A model generated the notes under the pieces. The model was not told where the DNA came from and did no database searches. It saw nothing but the letters and a program-made list of their open reading frames with translations. DNA of 64,000 nucleotides from Microvirga sp. Mcv34 (GTDB taxonomy: Bacteria > Pseudomonadota > Alphaproteobacteria > Rhizobiales > Beijerinckiaceae): positions 1 through 64,000 of the forward strand of contig NZ_JALJRK010000012.1 in assembly GCF_024519725.1 (NCBI RefSeq). The letters run 5' to 3'. This document shows positions 18,869 to 28,925 of this stretch, piece after piece (positions within the stretch are counted from its first letter, which is position 1; the number at the start of each line of letters is the position of its first letter). Both the position numbers and the translations under genes were made by a program.

Positions 18869-20107
18869 TCACATTGAAATTCGCTGGACGGCATCAATCA
18901 GAACACGCGCGGCCACATCCGCATCCTCGACCGTGATCGACTCCGCCGGATTGTGGCTGATGCCGCCCTTGCAGCGCACGAAGAGCATGGCCGAGGGGCA
19001 GAGATTGGCCATCGCGACCGCATCGTGGCCCGCTCCGGAGGAGAGATGCAGCGGCTCGATGCCGAGACTCTGCACAGCCTGTTCGAGCTGCCCGATCAGA
19101 TCCCTATCCATGGGTGTGGCGGGGGACTCCATGAACGGCTCGATGGAGAAATCCACATTGCGTCTTTGCGCAGCAGCCCGGCATTCGCTCACGATGTCCT
19201 CGACCATGGCCAGGCGCACCGCGTCATCCGGCGAGCGCGCATCGAGGGTGAAATCGACCCGAGCGGGAATGACGTTGATCGCTCCGGGCTGCACCTGCGC
19301 GACGCCCACCGTCGCCACCGTGTCGTTGCGTGTGGAGCCTGCGCGCTCCACGATGCCGATCATCTCGGCCACGGCCGCGAGCGCATCGCGGCGCATATTC
19401 ATTGGCACGGTGCCCGCATGGCCCGCTTCGCCGATCACATGCGCGCGGGCGCGCGTGATGCCGTTGATGGCCGACACGATGCCGACGGGCAGGTTCTTCG
19501 CTTCGAGCAGCGGCCCCTGCTCGATATGCACCTCGAGATAGCCGCGGTAGCGCGCCGGGTCGCGGGCCAGCGCTGCCGCGCCGTCCGGATCGCCGCCGAA
19601 GCGGATCAGCGCATCGCGCAAAGCGACGCCGTCCTGGTCCCGGCCGTCGAGCCAGGCCGGATCGAAGCGGCCGGCGAGAGCCTGGGACGTGGAGAGATTC
19701 GTCGGGAAGCGCACGTTCTCCTCGTCGCCGAAGGCCACGACCTCGATGGGGCAGGCCGGCACGATGCCCTGCTGCCGCAACGCCTCGACCACCGCGATGC
19801 CGAGCACCACGCCGAGATTGCCGTCATAGCGGCCCGCATCGACGACGGAATCGATATGCGAGCCGATGAGGAGCGCGGGGGCTTGCGGATCGGTGCCCTC
19901 GACGCGCCCGATCACGGAGCCGAGAGCGTCGATATGGGCGTTCAGCCCCGCCTGCCGCATCAGATTCAGCGTGGCGTCGGCGGCCCTGCGATGGGCCCCC
20001 GAGAGATAGAGGCGGGTGATGCGGCCGGGTTCGTCCGTGTACTGGGCCAGTTCCTCGATCATCGCCATCACGCGGCGGCCGAGGGTGAGATCTGTCGCGT
20101 TCGTCAT
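18869..20107 (-). CDS. Zn-dependent M20 hydrolase: N-carbamoyl-L-amino-acid hydrolase/allantoate amidohydrolase type
   Basis: A 412-residue amidohydrolase that removes a carbamoyl group from N-carbamoyl amino acids or allantoate. The di-metal centre motifs are GSHIDSV (about 83-89), DAGRYDGNLG with the bridging Asp, and AFGDEENVRF with the catalytic Glu; the dimerisation insert follows (about 210-325). The ATG at 20107 gives the standard family length, whereas the longer reading starts at a TTG inside the REP element. Without hydantoinase or ureide genes nearby the natural substrate cannot be fixed. It is transcribed into a GNAT gene. Confidence 0.86.
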   Translation of the reverse strand: MTNATDLTLGRRVMAMIEELAQYTDEPGRITRLYLSGAHRRAADATLNLMRQAGLNAHIDALGSVIGRVEGTDPQAPALLIGSHIDSVVDAGRYDGNLGVVLGIAVVEALRQQGIVPACPIEVVAFGDEENVRFPTNLSTSQALAGRFDPAWLDGRDQDGVALRDALIRFGGDPDGAAALARDPARYRGYLEVHIEQGPLLEAKNLPVGIVSAINGITRARAHVIGEAGHAGTVPMNMRRDALAAVAEMIGIVERAGSTRNDTVATVGVAQVQPGAINVIPARVDFTLDARSPDDAVRLAMVEDIVSECRAAAQRRNVDFSIEPFMESPATPMDRDLIGQLEQAVQSLGIEPLHLSSGAGHDAVAMANLCPSAMLFVRCKGGISHNPAESITVEDADVAARVLIDAVQRISM

Positions 20108-20175
20108 GGGACCGAGAGTTTCAGGAACGGGATGGCTGCGCAAGTGGGGGACGAGCGCGACACCGCAGAAATGGG

Positions 20176-20198
20176 ATGGCCGGCACAAGGCCGGCCAT
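20176..20198. repeat. Short REP-like hairpin, copy 3
   Basis: ATGGCCGGC-ACAAG-GCCGGCCAT, a perfect 9-bp stem with a 5-base loop, followed by GACG. It sits between the M20 hydrolase and ferredoxin reductase genes and matches the architecture of the elements at 7352 and 15691. Confidence 0.6.
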
Positions 20199-20224
20199 GA
20201 CGTGGTGAGTTTATGAGACGTGCC

Positions 20225-21337
<1,113 letters not shown>

Positions 21338-21652
21338 TCAGGCTCCGGTGGGAGCGAGAGTGACCTCCAGGCCGTCGAGTTCGGGGGTCCAGAGGATCTG
21401 GCAGGACAGGCGGGAATTGGGTTGCGTCATCACGGTGTCCAGCTGGTCCTCCTCCTCTTCCGTCGGAGGATAGAGCTTGTCCAGCCATTCCTCGGCAACG
21501 AAGACGTGGCAGGTCGCGCATTCGCAGGCGCCGCCGCACAGGCCCTCGATGGGCAGGCCCCAGTCGCGGATGATCTCCATCACCCGCCAGCCCTCGATGG
21601 CCTCGAGGGTGTGGCGCTGGCCGGCCCGGTCGGTCACATGGATGACGCCCAT
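21338..21652 (-). CDS. 2Fe-2S ferredoxin, adrenodoxin/ISC type
   Basis: A 104-residue electron carrier. The cluster ligands are Cys in LCGGACECATCHVF (C-x5-C-x2-C, using the first, third and fourth Cys) plus the distant Cys in RLSCQI. An extra Cys sits inside the first ligand loop. The ATG at 21652 is preferred over one nine codons upstream because AAGGA lies at a workable distance and homologues begin MGVIHVTD-like. It heads a two-gene unit with the ferredoxin reductase; the final acceptor (P450, Fe-S assembly or another oxygenase) is not in this window. Confidence 0.9.
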   Translation of the reverse strand: MGVIHVTDRAGQRHTLEAIEGWRVMEIIRDWGLPIEGLCGGACECATCHVFVAEEWLDKLYPPTEEEEDQLDTVMTQPNSRLSCQILWTPELDGLEVTLAPTGA

Positions 21653-21777
21653 GAAGCGGGAAATCCTTATGTCGTGCATTCTGGGATGAGGCGCGGAAGG
21701 GGATGCGCCGGAGGGGCTGATATCGTCCTTTCGGCCCGGTCCGTCAACGGTTTAGGGCTTCGTTCGTTCTTAGAAAG

Positions 21778-21843
21778 GGAATACTGGCAGGCCTTATGGT
21801 TTCTTGTCTATGCCCGGCTCATGAGTGATTAAGCCAGTATTCC
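21778..21843. repeat. 11-bp inverted repeat around the stop of the A+T-rich orphan gene
   Basis: GGAATACTGGC (21778-21788) and GCCAGTATTCC (21833-21843) are perfect complements with a 44-bp spacer. The right arm is inside the coding region and the left arm lies beyond its stop. It could be a long-range hairpin or chance. Confidence 0.35.
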
Positions 21844-22657
21844 TCAGCATGTTCAGGTAGGCCGGCGGATCTGCAATTTGGCAGGAATAGGCGCTTCCAG
21901 GGCAAGGGATCCTGCTCGCCTTCAAAGGGTCCATCTTGCGGGCCTCGGTCTTTAAACGTTCAAGATGTTCACGAAGTCCATTTTGGGAGATGTAGATATT
22001 AAGACTATAGAGTTGCTTGCCGAGCCAGTCTTTCCTGACTGGTTCCATTGTTAAATCGATGTTTTGCGTGCCCGTAGGGCGCTGCATTTTCCATTCACCT
22101 AACAACATCTTACCGGTGAAATAGATCTTTTCCGGAGGTGCGATGTTCTTGTCGATATCCCTTAGCTCGACCAGTCGCTCATGGTTTCTATCAGGGATCG
22201 CAACTTTATCGAACGTTTCCATAACCTGTTGGGCAACTTTCAAAGCTTCGTCCTTTGAAACTGGCTCCAGCAAGGGTTTGACGTTCAGATTCCAAATTTG
22301 CAGGGCTATGAAATCGACTTGGACGAAGGTCGATGATGGCAATCTGAAGAGTTCATTTGGCAGGCCATATGAAACGACGACAGGGGCGTCCGGTGCGCCG
22401 TCCCATGGGGTAAAGTTCCAAAAGGTCGATTCATCGGCTGGCAGTCTTTTGGGATCTTCTGTTCGATATTTCTCTCCCGCATTGAGGGTGAGCATCCGAT
22501 CATAGGGAGCACCCAATTCGACCCTGAGCAGTGATGGCTCGCCAGCATCTCTTCGTAGGAGAATTATGGCTGAGGCCAGCACGGCTAAGAGAAGTGCAAT
22601 CATCCAAGGAGGCATGATCCATGCAGATGACACTTCGGGCTCTGTCTCAGGGGACAA
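21794..22657 (-). CDS. Hypothetical single-pass membrane protein, A+T-rich orphan
   Basis: A 287-residue protein of no recognised family. One transmembrane helix lies near the N-terminus (about 18-34, WMIALLLAVLASAIILL) followed by RR, predicting a short cytoplasmic tail and a large periplasmic domain. The soluble part has a Tyr/Trp-rich region (FWNFTPWDGAPDAPVVVSYG), two Cys near the C-terminus (IPCPGSAYSC) and no obvious catalytic motif. Codon use is clearly A+T-richer than in the flanking genes, which points to acquisition by transfer. The 123 bases upstream are very A+T-rich and probably hold its promoter. Confidence 0.6.
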   Translation of the reverse strand: MSPETEPEVSSAWIMPPWMIALLLAVLASAIILLRRDAGEPSLLRVELGAPYDRMLTLNAGEKYRTEDPKRLPADESTFWNFTPWDGAPDAPVVVSYGLPNELFRLPSSTFVQVDFIALQIWNLNVKPLLEPVSKDEALKVAQQVMETFDKVAIPDRNHERLVELRDIDKNIAPPEKIYFTGKMLLGEWKMQRPTGTQNIDLTMEPVRKDWLGKQLYSLNIYISQNGLREHLERLKTEARKMDPLKASRIPCPGSAYSCQIADPPAYLNMLRNTGLITHEPGIDKKP

Positions 22658-22780
22658 CTGACCTTCTCCAATATGACTAGAGAGATTGGTATTTCTATCA
22701 ATTATCCTAAAATAAAACCTACGAAATAACGTTTGTTTTTATCAGATCACGGAACCTCCACTCTCAAGCAAGCTGCTTTT

Positions 22781-23497
22781 TCAGATCCCGAGGGTTTCCG
22801 CCCGGAGCGCCTCGTCGGCCATCAGCTCGGCCATGGTGCCCTGGAACCGGATCTCGCCCCGCTCAATCACGCAGGCCCGGTCGCTGATGCCGGCCGCGAA
22901 GGCCCAGTTCTGCTCGGAGAGGAGAACCGCCACGCCCTCCGCCTTCATGGCCCGGATCGCCTCCGCCATCATCTGGACGATGACGGGTGCGATGCCCTCG
23001 GACGGCTCGTCGAGCAGGATCGCGTCCGGGTTGCCCATGAGAGTGCGGGCGATGGAGAGCATCTGCTGCTCGCCCCCGGACATCTGGCTGCCGCGCCGCC
23101 CGCGCATCTCGGCCAAGTTGGGAAACAGCCGGAAGAGCCGCTCCGGAGTCCAGGGCTGGCGCCCGTCCCCGGCCGGGCGGCGCCCCGTCCCCAGGTTCTC
23201 CTCGACCGTGAGATCGGTGAAGATGCGCCGGTCCTCCGGCACGTAGCCCAACCCCAGGCGGGCGATCCTGTAGGTCGGAAGCCGCCCCAGGGAATGTCCC
23301 TTGAAGGTGGCATGGGTGGCCGTGGCCGAGATCAGCCCCATGATGGCCTTCAGGGTCGTGGTCTTGCCGGCCCCGTTGCGGCCGACCAGCGCCACCACCT
23401 CGCCGGGGTAGAGATGGAACGAGAGCCCGAACAGCACCTGCGCCCGGCCGTAGAAGGCATCGAGGTTCCGGATGTCGAGGAGCGCTTCTCGTCTCAT
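22781..23497 (-). CDS. livF: Branched-chain amino acid/amide ABC transporter ATPase, LivF type
   Basis: A 238-residue ATPase of the HAAT family. Walker A GRNGAGKTT (39-47), signature MSGGEQQ and Walker B AILLDEPSEG are intact; PEDRRIFTDLTVEENL is the LivF-typical Q-loop region. Its start overlaps the livG stop (ATGA), so translation is coupled. It is the last gene of the operon SBP, livHM fusion, livG, livF. Confidence 0.92.
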   Translation of the reverse strand: MRREALLDIRNLDAFYGRAQVLFGLSFHLYPGEVVALVGRNGAGKTTTLKAIMGLISATATHATFKGHSLGRLPTYRIARLGLGYVPEDRRIFTDLTVEENLGTGRRPAGDGRQPWTPERLFRLFPNLAEMRGRRGSQMSGGEQQMLSIARTLMGNPDAILLDEPSEGIAPVIVQMMAEAIRAMKAEGVAVLLSEQNWAFAAGISDRACVIERGEIRFQGTMAELMADEALRAETLGI

Positions 23498-24270
23498 GCG
23501 GGGTCCGGTCCTTTCGGCCGCTCCAGCGCATGCTCGTCGCCGAGATAGGCGCGCCTCACCTGCGCGTCCCGGCGGATCTCGTCGGGCGTCCCGGCGGCGA
23601 TGACCTGGCCGCGCAGGAGCACGAGAACCCGGTCCGCATGGCCGAAGACCACGTCCATGTCGTGCTCGGTGAACAGCACTCCGATGTCCCGCGAGGCCGC
23701 GATGGAGGCCGTAAGGTCCATCAGCTCCGCCCGCTCGCGGGGCGCCATGCCGGCCGTGGGCTCGTCCATGAGAAGGAGCTTGGGCTCCCCGGCGAGCGCG
23801 ATGGCGAGTTCCACGCGCTTCACGTCGCCATAGGCCAGGGCGGAGCAGGGAATATCCGCCGCCTCCGCCATGCCCACCTGGGCGAGCAGTTCGACCGCTT
23901 TCTCGCGATAGCGTTCGCGGGCGGGGGTCCAGAGGCCGTGGCTGCGCCGACGGCAACTGATCAGCGCCATCTGGACGTTCTCGACGGCGTTCATGGACAG
24001 GAAGGTCTGGGCCACCTGGAAGGTACGCCCCACGCCGCGGCGAAACCGCTTCTGCGGCGCCGCATGGGTGATGTCCTGCCCGTCGAGCACAACCTGGCCG
24101 TGATCGGCCCTCAGCTGGCCGCCGACCATGTTGAACACGGTGGATTTGCCCGCCCCGTTGGGGCCGATGAGGGCGAGCATCTCGCCCCGCGCGACGTCGA
24201 ACGACACGCCGCGGGCCGCCACCACGCCGCCGAAGGTTTTCTGCAGGTCTTTCACGGCCAGAAGCGTCAT
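23494..24270 (-). CDS. livG: Branched-chain amino acid/amide ABC transporter ATPase, LivG type
   Basis: The second ATPase, 258 residues. It has Walker A GPNGAGKST (36-44), the LivG-type FQVAQTFLSMNAVENVQMAL segment, a divergent signature LAYGDVKRVELAIAL in place of LSGGQ (normal for LivG), Walker B LLLMDEPTAGM, and the C-terminal AYLGDEH that is diagnostic of LivG. Both ends overlap neighbours by ATGA. Confidence 0.92.
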   Translation of the reverse strand: MTLLAVKDLQKTFGGVVAARGVSFDVARGEMLALIGPNGAGKSTVFNMVGGQLRADHGQVVLDGQDITHAAPQKRFRRGVGRTFQVAQTFLSMNAVENVQMALISCRRRSHGLWTPARERYREKAVELLAQVGMAEAADIPCSALAYGDVKRVELAIALAGEPKLLLMDEPTAGMAPRERAELMDLTASIAASRDIGVLFTEHDMDVVFGHADRVLVLLRGQVIAAGTPDEIRRDAQVRRAYLGDEHALERPKGPDPA

Positions 24271-26114
24271 GCCCGCTCCTCGCGCCAATGTTGGACCGTG
24301 CCGGCAAGGCCGCGCGGGAAGATCAGCACCATGGCGATGATGATCAGGCCCAGCACCAGGCGCCAATGCGCGGTGAGCGGCATGACGACGTCGCGCAGGA
24401 AGTGCAGGGCGGCGGCGCCCACGAGCGGACCCGTCACCGTCTGGATGCCGCCGAGGAGCAGCATGGTGAGCGCATCGACCGAGGTCGAGATCCCGAGCAG
24501 GCTCGGATCCACCGATCCCCGGGAGAAAGCATAGAGACCGCCCGCAAGTCCCGCCGCCGCGCCCGAGAGGATGAAGGCGAGCCAGCGGTGAAGGCGGATC
24601 GTCAGGCCGATGGCTTCGGCGCGGGCCTCGGAGTCGCGGGCCGCGCGCAACGCATAGCCGAACGGGGCGTCGATGATGCGCTTCAGCAGCAGCACCGCCG
24701 CAAGCGTGAGCGCGGCGGTCAGGAGATAATAGGCGACGGGTCCGGAGGCCCAGGTCGCGGGCCATACGCCGACGATGCCGTTGTCGCCCCCGGTCACATC
24801 GACCCACTGGAAGGCGACCGCATAGATGATCTGGGCGGCCGCGAGCGTCATCATGGCGAGATAGATGCCGGACAGGCGCACCACGAAGGCGCCGATCAGC
24901 CCCGCCCCCAGGGCGGCGAACGCGAGCCCGAGGGGGAGGGCCGCCTCCATCGAGGCGCCGGACCATTTGACCGCCAGGGCCGATCCATAGGCGCCGAGGC
25001 CGAAGAAGGCCGCATGGCCGAAGCTCACGAGCCCGCCGACCCCGATGAGAAGCTGCAGGCTGAAGGCGAAGAGCGCGAAGATCAGGATCTCGGTCGCGAC
25101 CTTGAGCAGATAGGCATCGGCCACGAGCGGGAAGCAAGCGAGAACGGCCACGACGGCGAGCAGGATGTAAACGCGGCCTGGCAGGGGCTTATGGCTGGCG
25201 ATTCCCACCGTGTGGGTCGCGCCGACGACCTCGGCGCGCCCGAAGAAGCCATAGGGCCTGACGGCCAGCACCACGGCCATGAGCAGGAACACCACCACGA
25301 GGGTGCTCTTCGGAAAGATCAGGATGCCGAAGGCCTGCAGCTGCCCGATGACGAGGGCCGCGAGGAACGCGCCGGGCACGCTGCCCATGCCGCCGACCAC
25401 CGTGACCACGAAGGCCTCCGCGATGATGGAGAGGTCCATGCCGGTATTGGCCGACACGCGCGGAATCTGGAGCGCGCCGCCGAGCCCGGCGAGGAACGCG
25501 CCGAGAAACAGCGTGCCGGTGAACAGCATGGCCTGGTTAACTCCGAGCGATGCCACCATGTCGCGGTCCTGCGTGGCCGCGCGCACCAGCATGCCGAAGC
25601 GGGTCCTGCGCAGGAGAAGCCACACGAGCCCCAGAACGACGGGCCCGGCCGCGATCAGCACGAGCTCGTACGAGGGAAAACGCCGTCCGAGAATGTCGAC
25701 GGGCGCGCGCAATCCCGGCGCCCGGGGCCCGAGAATGTCCTCCGGCCCGAAGACCAGCACCACGAGATCCTGCACCACCAGCACCACTCCGAAGGTGGCG
25801 AGCAGCTGAAACAGTTCCGGGGCGCCGTAGATGCGGCGCAGGAGCAGCACCTCGATGATGATTCCGATGAGGCCGACGATCACCGCCGAGGCCAGGATGC
25901 CGGCCCAGAAGGACACGGGCCCAAAGGAGAGTTCGAGCAGGCGCGGCACCAGGGTCGCGGCCGTATAGGCGCCGATCATGTAGAGCGAGCCGTGCGCGAA
26001 GTTCACGATCCGCGTGACCCCGAACACGATGGTCAGGCCGCAGGCGGTGATGAACAGCGACGAGGCGCTGGAGAGGCCGCTGAGAGCCTGAACGGCCAGA
26101 AAGGAGGGATCCAC
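24267..26114 (-). CDS. LivH-LivM fusion permease
   Basis: A single 615-residue protein holding both permease subunits of a HAAT-type importer. The N-terminal half (about 1-290) is LivH-like (TIVFGVTRIVNFAHGSLYMIGAY, VVGGMGSVPGAFLAALVIG) and the C-terminal half (about 315-610) is LivM-like (GLVSFGHAAFFGLGAYGSALAV, FGYALRAARDSEARAEAIGL, LLGGIQTVTGPLVGAA). The start is a GTG at 26112-26114 with AGGAG eight bases upstream; upstream extension runs into an intergenic repeat. Its stop overlaps livG. A fused pair fixes a 1:1 permease ratio. Confidence 0.88.
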   Translation of the reverse strand: MDPSFLAVQALSGLSSASSLFITACGLTIVFGVTRIVNFAHGSLYMIGAYTAATLVPRLLELSFGPVSFWAGILASAVIVGLIGIIIEVLLLRRIYGAPELFQLLATFGVVLVVQDLVVLVFGPEDILGPRAPGLRAPVDILGRRFPSYELVLIAAGPVVLGLVWLLLRRTRFGMLVRAATQDRDMVASLGVNQAMLFTGTLFLGAFLAGLGGALQIPRVSANTGMDLSIIAEAFVVTVVGGMGSVPGAFLAALVIGQLQAFGILIFPKSTLVVVFLLMAVVLAVRPYGFFGRAEVVGATHTVGIASHKPLPGRVYILLAVVAVLACFPLVADAYLLKVATEILIFALFAFSLQLLIGVGGLVSFGHAAFFGLGAYGSALAVKWSGASMEAALPLGLAFAALGAGLIGAFVVRLSGIYLAMMTLAAAQIIYAVAFQWVDVTGGDNGIVGVWPATWASGPVAYYLLTAALTLAAVLLLKRIIDAPFGYALRAARDSEARAEAIGLTIRLHRWLAFILSGAAAGLAGGLYAFSRGSVDPSLLGISTSVDALTMLLLGGIQTVTGPLVGAAALHFLRDVVMPLTAHWRLVLGLIIIAMVLIFPRGLAGTVQHWREERA

Positions 26115-26158
26115 GGATCTATCTCCTCTTGTCGCAAACACGGTTGATCGGATGCGCC

Positions 26159-26280
26159 GACAAACCCTCTCCCCCCTTGTGGGGGAGAGTTGGAGAGGGG
26201 GGTGTGAGCGCTGACCCATCAGGCTCCGGCGCCAGCACCCCCCTCCCTAGCCCTCCCCCACAAGGGGGGAGGGGATTGTC
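26159..26280. repeat. Large inverted intergenic repeat between the SBP and permease genes
   Basis: The arm 26159-26204 (core CCCCCCTTGTGGGGGAG) and the arm 26236-26280 (core CTCCCCCACAAGGGGGGAG) are near-perfect reverse complements over about 45 bases, with a 31-base spacer. Each arm is itself internally palindromic around TTGTGG/CCACAA. It will form a long stem in RNA and resembles the mobile intergenic palindromes spread through Hyphomicrobiales genomes. Confidence 0.75.
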
Positions 26281-26291
26281 GGGTGAGTTGC

Positions 26292-27497
26292 TCAATCCTT
26301 CCGCACCGCCTTCACCTCGGCCTCGGTCGGCATGAACGACGTGCCGTCCTTGTAGGTCCAGTCCGTCATGCCGCCCGTGGCGCCCTTGAGCGCGAGCTTG
26401 CCGACCCAGGCGCCCATGGTGGACTGGTTGTCGATGCCGCGCATGGTGACGGGGCCGATGACCGTGTCGAACTTCGCATCCTCCAGCGCCTTGATGACGG
26501 CTTCCGTGTCCGTGGAGCCCGCGCGCTCGAGGGTATCGCGGATCATGTACACGACCATGTAGCCGAGGAGCGAGCCAAGACGCGGCGTATCGTTGTACTT
26601 GGCCCGGTAGGCGTCCACGAAGGCCTTGTGCTTGGGCTCGGTAATCTGGTCCCAGGGATAGCCCGTCACGGTCCAGCCCTCCGGCACTTCATCCTTCAGG
26701 GGCAGGAGCCATTCGGGCTCTCCCGTGAGGAGGGAGAGCACCGTCGCGCCCTCGAAGAGGCCGCGCGTGTTGCCTTCGCGCACGAACTGCGTGAGGTCGG
26801 GGCCGAAGAGCACGTTGAAGATGCCGTCGGGCTTGGCCTGTTCGAGTGCCGACACGGTGGCTCCGGCCTCGATCTTGCCGAGGGCCGGATACTGCTCGGC
26901 GACGATCTCGGCGCCGGGCACGCGCTCCTTTATCAGGCGCTTGAACGCCTGGGCGGCCGACTGGCCGTATTCGTAGTTGGGCGCCACGATGGCCCAGCGC
27001 TTCGCGCCCGAGGCCTTGGCCTGGTCGACCAGCATGCCGACCTGCATGGTGTTGTTGGGCCGGATGCGGAAGGTGTAGCGGTTGCCCTGCGCCATGGTGA
27101 TGGCATCGGTCAGGGGCTCGGCGGCGATGTAGACGATCTTCTTCTGGTTGGCGAAATCCGCCATGGCCACGCCCACATTCGACAGGAACGAGCCGAACAG
27201 CAGGGAGACGCCCTCGCGGCTCACGAGCTCGTCCGCCACGCGGGTCGCGTCGCCCGTGGTGGCGCCGTCCTCGCGGGAGACGATCTCGATCTTGCGGCCG
27301 AGGACCCCACCCTTGGCGTTGATCTCGTCGAGGGCGAGCTGCCAGCCATTCCGGTAAGGCACGGTGAAGGCCGCCTGCCGGGCGTAGGAATTCAGCTCGC
27401 CGATCTTGATTGGGGCCTGTTGCGCGTGAACCGATGGCGCTGCGAGCGCGAGCGCTGCCCCGAAAGCCAGCCAGCGGATCGTTGAAATCTTCGCCAT
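26292..27497 (-). CDS. ABC transporter substrate-binding protein, branched-chain amino acid/amide type
   Basis: A periplasmic binding protein of 401 residues. Signal peptide MAKISTIRWLAFGAALALAAPSVHA is followed by QQAPIKIGELNSYARQAAFTVPYRNGWQLALDEINAKGGVLGRKIEIVSRED, the standard start of HAAT family binding proteins (LivJ, AmiC, UrtA-like). The ATG at 27497 follows AAGGAACGC. It is first in the operon and divergent from an amidase across 113 bases, which suggests the ligand is an amide or amidated compound rather than leucine; this is inference. Confidence 0.9.
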   Translation of the reverse strand: MAKISTIRWLAFGAALALAAPSVHAQQAPIKIGELNSYARQAAFTVPYRNGWQLALDEINAKGGVLGRKIEIVSREDGATTGDATRVADELVSREGVSLLFGSFLSNVGVAMADFANQKKIVYIAAEPLTDAITMAQGNRYTFRIRPNNTMQVGMLVDQAKASGAKRWAIVAPNYEYGQSAAQAFKRLIKERVPGAEIVAEQYPALGKIEAGATVSALEQAKPDGIFNVLFGPDLTQFVREGNTRGLFEGATVLSLLTGEPEWLLPLKDEVPEGWTVTGYPWDQITEPKHKAFVDAYRAKYNDTPRLGSLLGYMVVYMIRDTLERAGSTDTEAVIKALEDAKFDTVIGPVTMRGIDNQSTMGAWVGKLALKGATGGMTDWTYKDGTSFMPTEAEVKAVRKD

Positions 27498-27610
27498 TGC
27501 GCGTTCCTTAGCAATCGAGAGCCTGGCTGGATTTAGGGCCATTCCAGCTTCGATGAAAGCCCAAACTGCCGAGCTTCGCGAATTCCTGCCTTGCTTGAAA
27601 CACGGAGGCA

Positions 27611-28849
27611 ATGACACATTCGCCGTCTTCGTTCCTCAGAGACCCGACAGGACCCATGCTCCTCGACCGCGATCCCGCCCATGCTTTCATGCCGTACCCG
27701 GCCGTTCCCGTCGCCCATGCCCCGAGCGGTCCGCTCTCCGGCCTGACCTTCGCGGCCAAGGACCTGTTCGACGTGGCGGGCTATCCCACCAGCGCCGGCT
27801 CGCCCCACATGCTGGCCATGTCGGGGATCAAGACCCGGACGGCACCGATCGTGCAGAAGCTCCTCGATGCGGGCGCGCGTCTCGTCGGCAAGACGATCAC
27901 CGACGAGCTGGCCTTCTCCATGAGCGGCAAGAACGCCCATTTCGGCACCCCGGTGAACGGCGGCGCGCCCGACCGCATTCCCGGCGGCTCGTCCTCGGGC
28001 TCCGCCGCGGCCGTCTCCAACGGATCGTGCGATTTCGCCCTTGGCACCGATACGGGCGGGTCCGTCCGGGCGCCGGCCAGCCATTGCGGGCTCTTCGGTA
28101 TCCGTCCCACCCACGGCCGGGTGAGCCTCGAAGGCTGCCACGATCTGGCCCCCTCCTTCGACACCTGCGGGTACTTCACCCGCGACGGCGCCACCTTCCT
28201 GCGAGTGGGCGAGGTCCTGCTCGGCCCGGACAGCGCTCCCCTGCCGCAGAGCCCCCGTGTGCTCCTGGCGCAGGATGCGTTCGGCCTGCTCAAGAAAGAG
28301 GTGAGGGACGCGCTCGCGCCGGCCCTGGGCCGGGCGGAAGCCGCGCTGGGGCGGCCCGAGCCGGTCGACGTGGCGCCGGAGGGCTTCACGGCGCTCTACT
28401 GGGCCATGCGCTACATCCAGAGCCGGGAGGCCTGGAATGTCGACGGGCCGATGATCGAGCGCTACCACCCGCCGCTCGGTCCCGGGGTCGCTGACCGGTT
28501 CGAGTTCTCGAAGGCGGTGACCGATGCCCAGGTCACGGAGGCGCAGGTGATCCGGGCGGCTTTCCGCAAGCGGTTCAGCGCGCTCCTGGCCGGTGGGGCG
28601 GTCCTGATCCTGCCGTCTATGCCGGACGTCGCGCCGCTCCTCTCGGAGAGCGACGAGAGCCTGAACGATTACCGCAACAACGCCCTCAACCTGCTTTGCC
28701 TGTCGGTGCTGTCGGGCCTGCCCCAGGTGTCGATCCCGCTCGCCTCCCGGTCGGGAGCGCCGCTGGGGCTGTCGATCATGGGCCCGGCCGGGTCCGACCT
28801 GAGCCTCGTGGCCCTGGCCGGCCGAATCGCCGATAGCGCGTCGGCGTGA
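27611..28849 (+). CDS. Amidase-signature family amidase
   Basis: A 412-residue amide hydrolase. The Ser-cisSer-Lys triad is present with canonical spacing: Lys50 in TFAAKDLFD, cis-Ser127 in IPGGSSSGS and nucleophile Ser151 in GTDTGGSVR. The sequence style (AAKDLFDVAGYPTSAGSPH, LGTDTGGSVRAPASHCGLFGIRPTHGRVS) is close to the AMI1-like group acting on small or aromatic amides, and it is too short for GatA. The start may be the ATG at 27611 (GGAGG only two bases upstream) or that at 27656. It is divergent from the ABC importer, a probable uptake partner. Confidence 0.87.
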   Translation: MTHSPSSFLRDPTGPMLLDRDPAHAFMPYPAVPVAHAPSGPLSGLTFAAKDLFDVAGYPTSAGSPHMLAMSGIKTRTAPIVQKLLDAGARLVGKTITDELAFSMSGKNAHFGTPVNGGAPDRIPGGSSSGSAAAVSNGSCDFALGTDTGGSVRAPASHCGLFGIRPTHGRVSLEGCHDLAPSFDTCGYFTRDGATFLRVGEVLLGPDSAPLPQSPRVLLAQDAFGLLKKEVRDALAPALGRAEAALGRPEPVDVAPEGFTALYWAMRYIQSREAWNVDGPMIERYHPPLGPGVADRFEFSKAVTDAQVTEAQVIRAAFRKRFSALLAGGAVLILPSMPDVAPLLSESDESLNDYRNNALNLLCLSVLSGLPQVSIPLASRSGAPLGLSIMGPAGSDLSLVALAGRIADSASA

Positions 28850-28925
28850 TGGGACCAATCACGCCCTGCCGGAGTTACCGGCAGGAGCGGGGAAGCGCAC
28901 AAACCTTGTCCCAAGGGGAAGACAC

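Noticed and set aside
24288..26147. A 619-codon plus-strand frame
   Set aside because: Antisense to the LivH-LivM fusion; highly charged shadow sequence.
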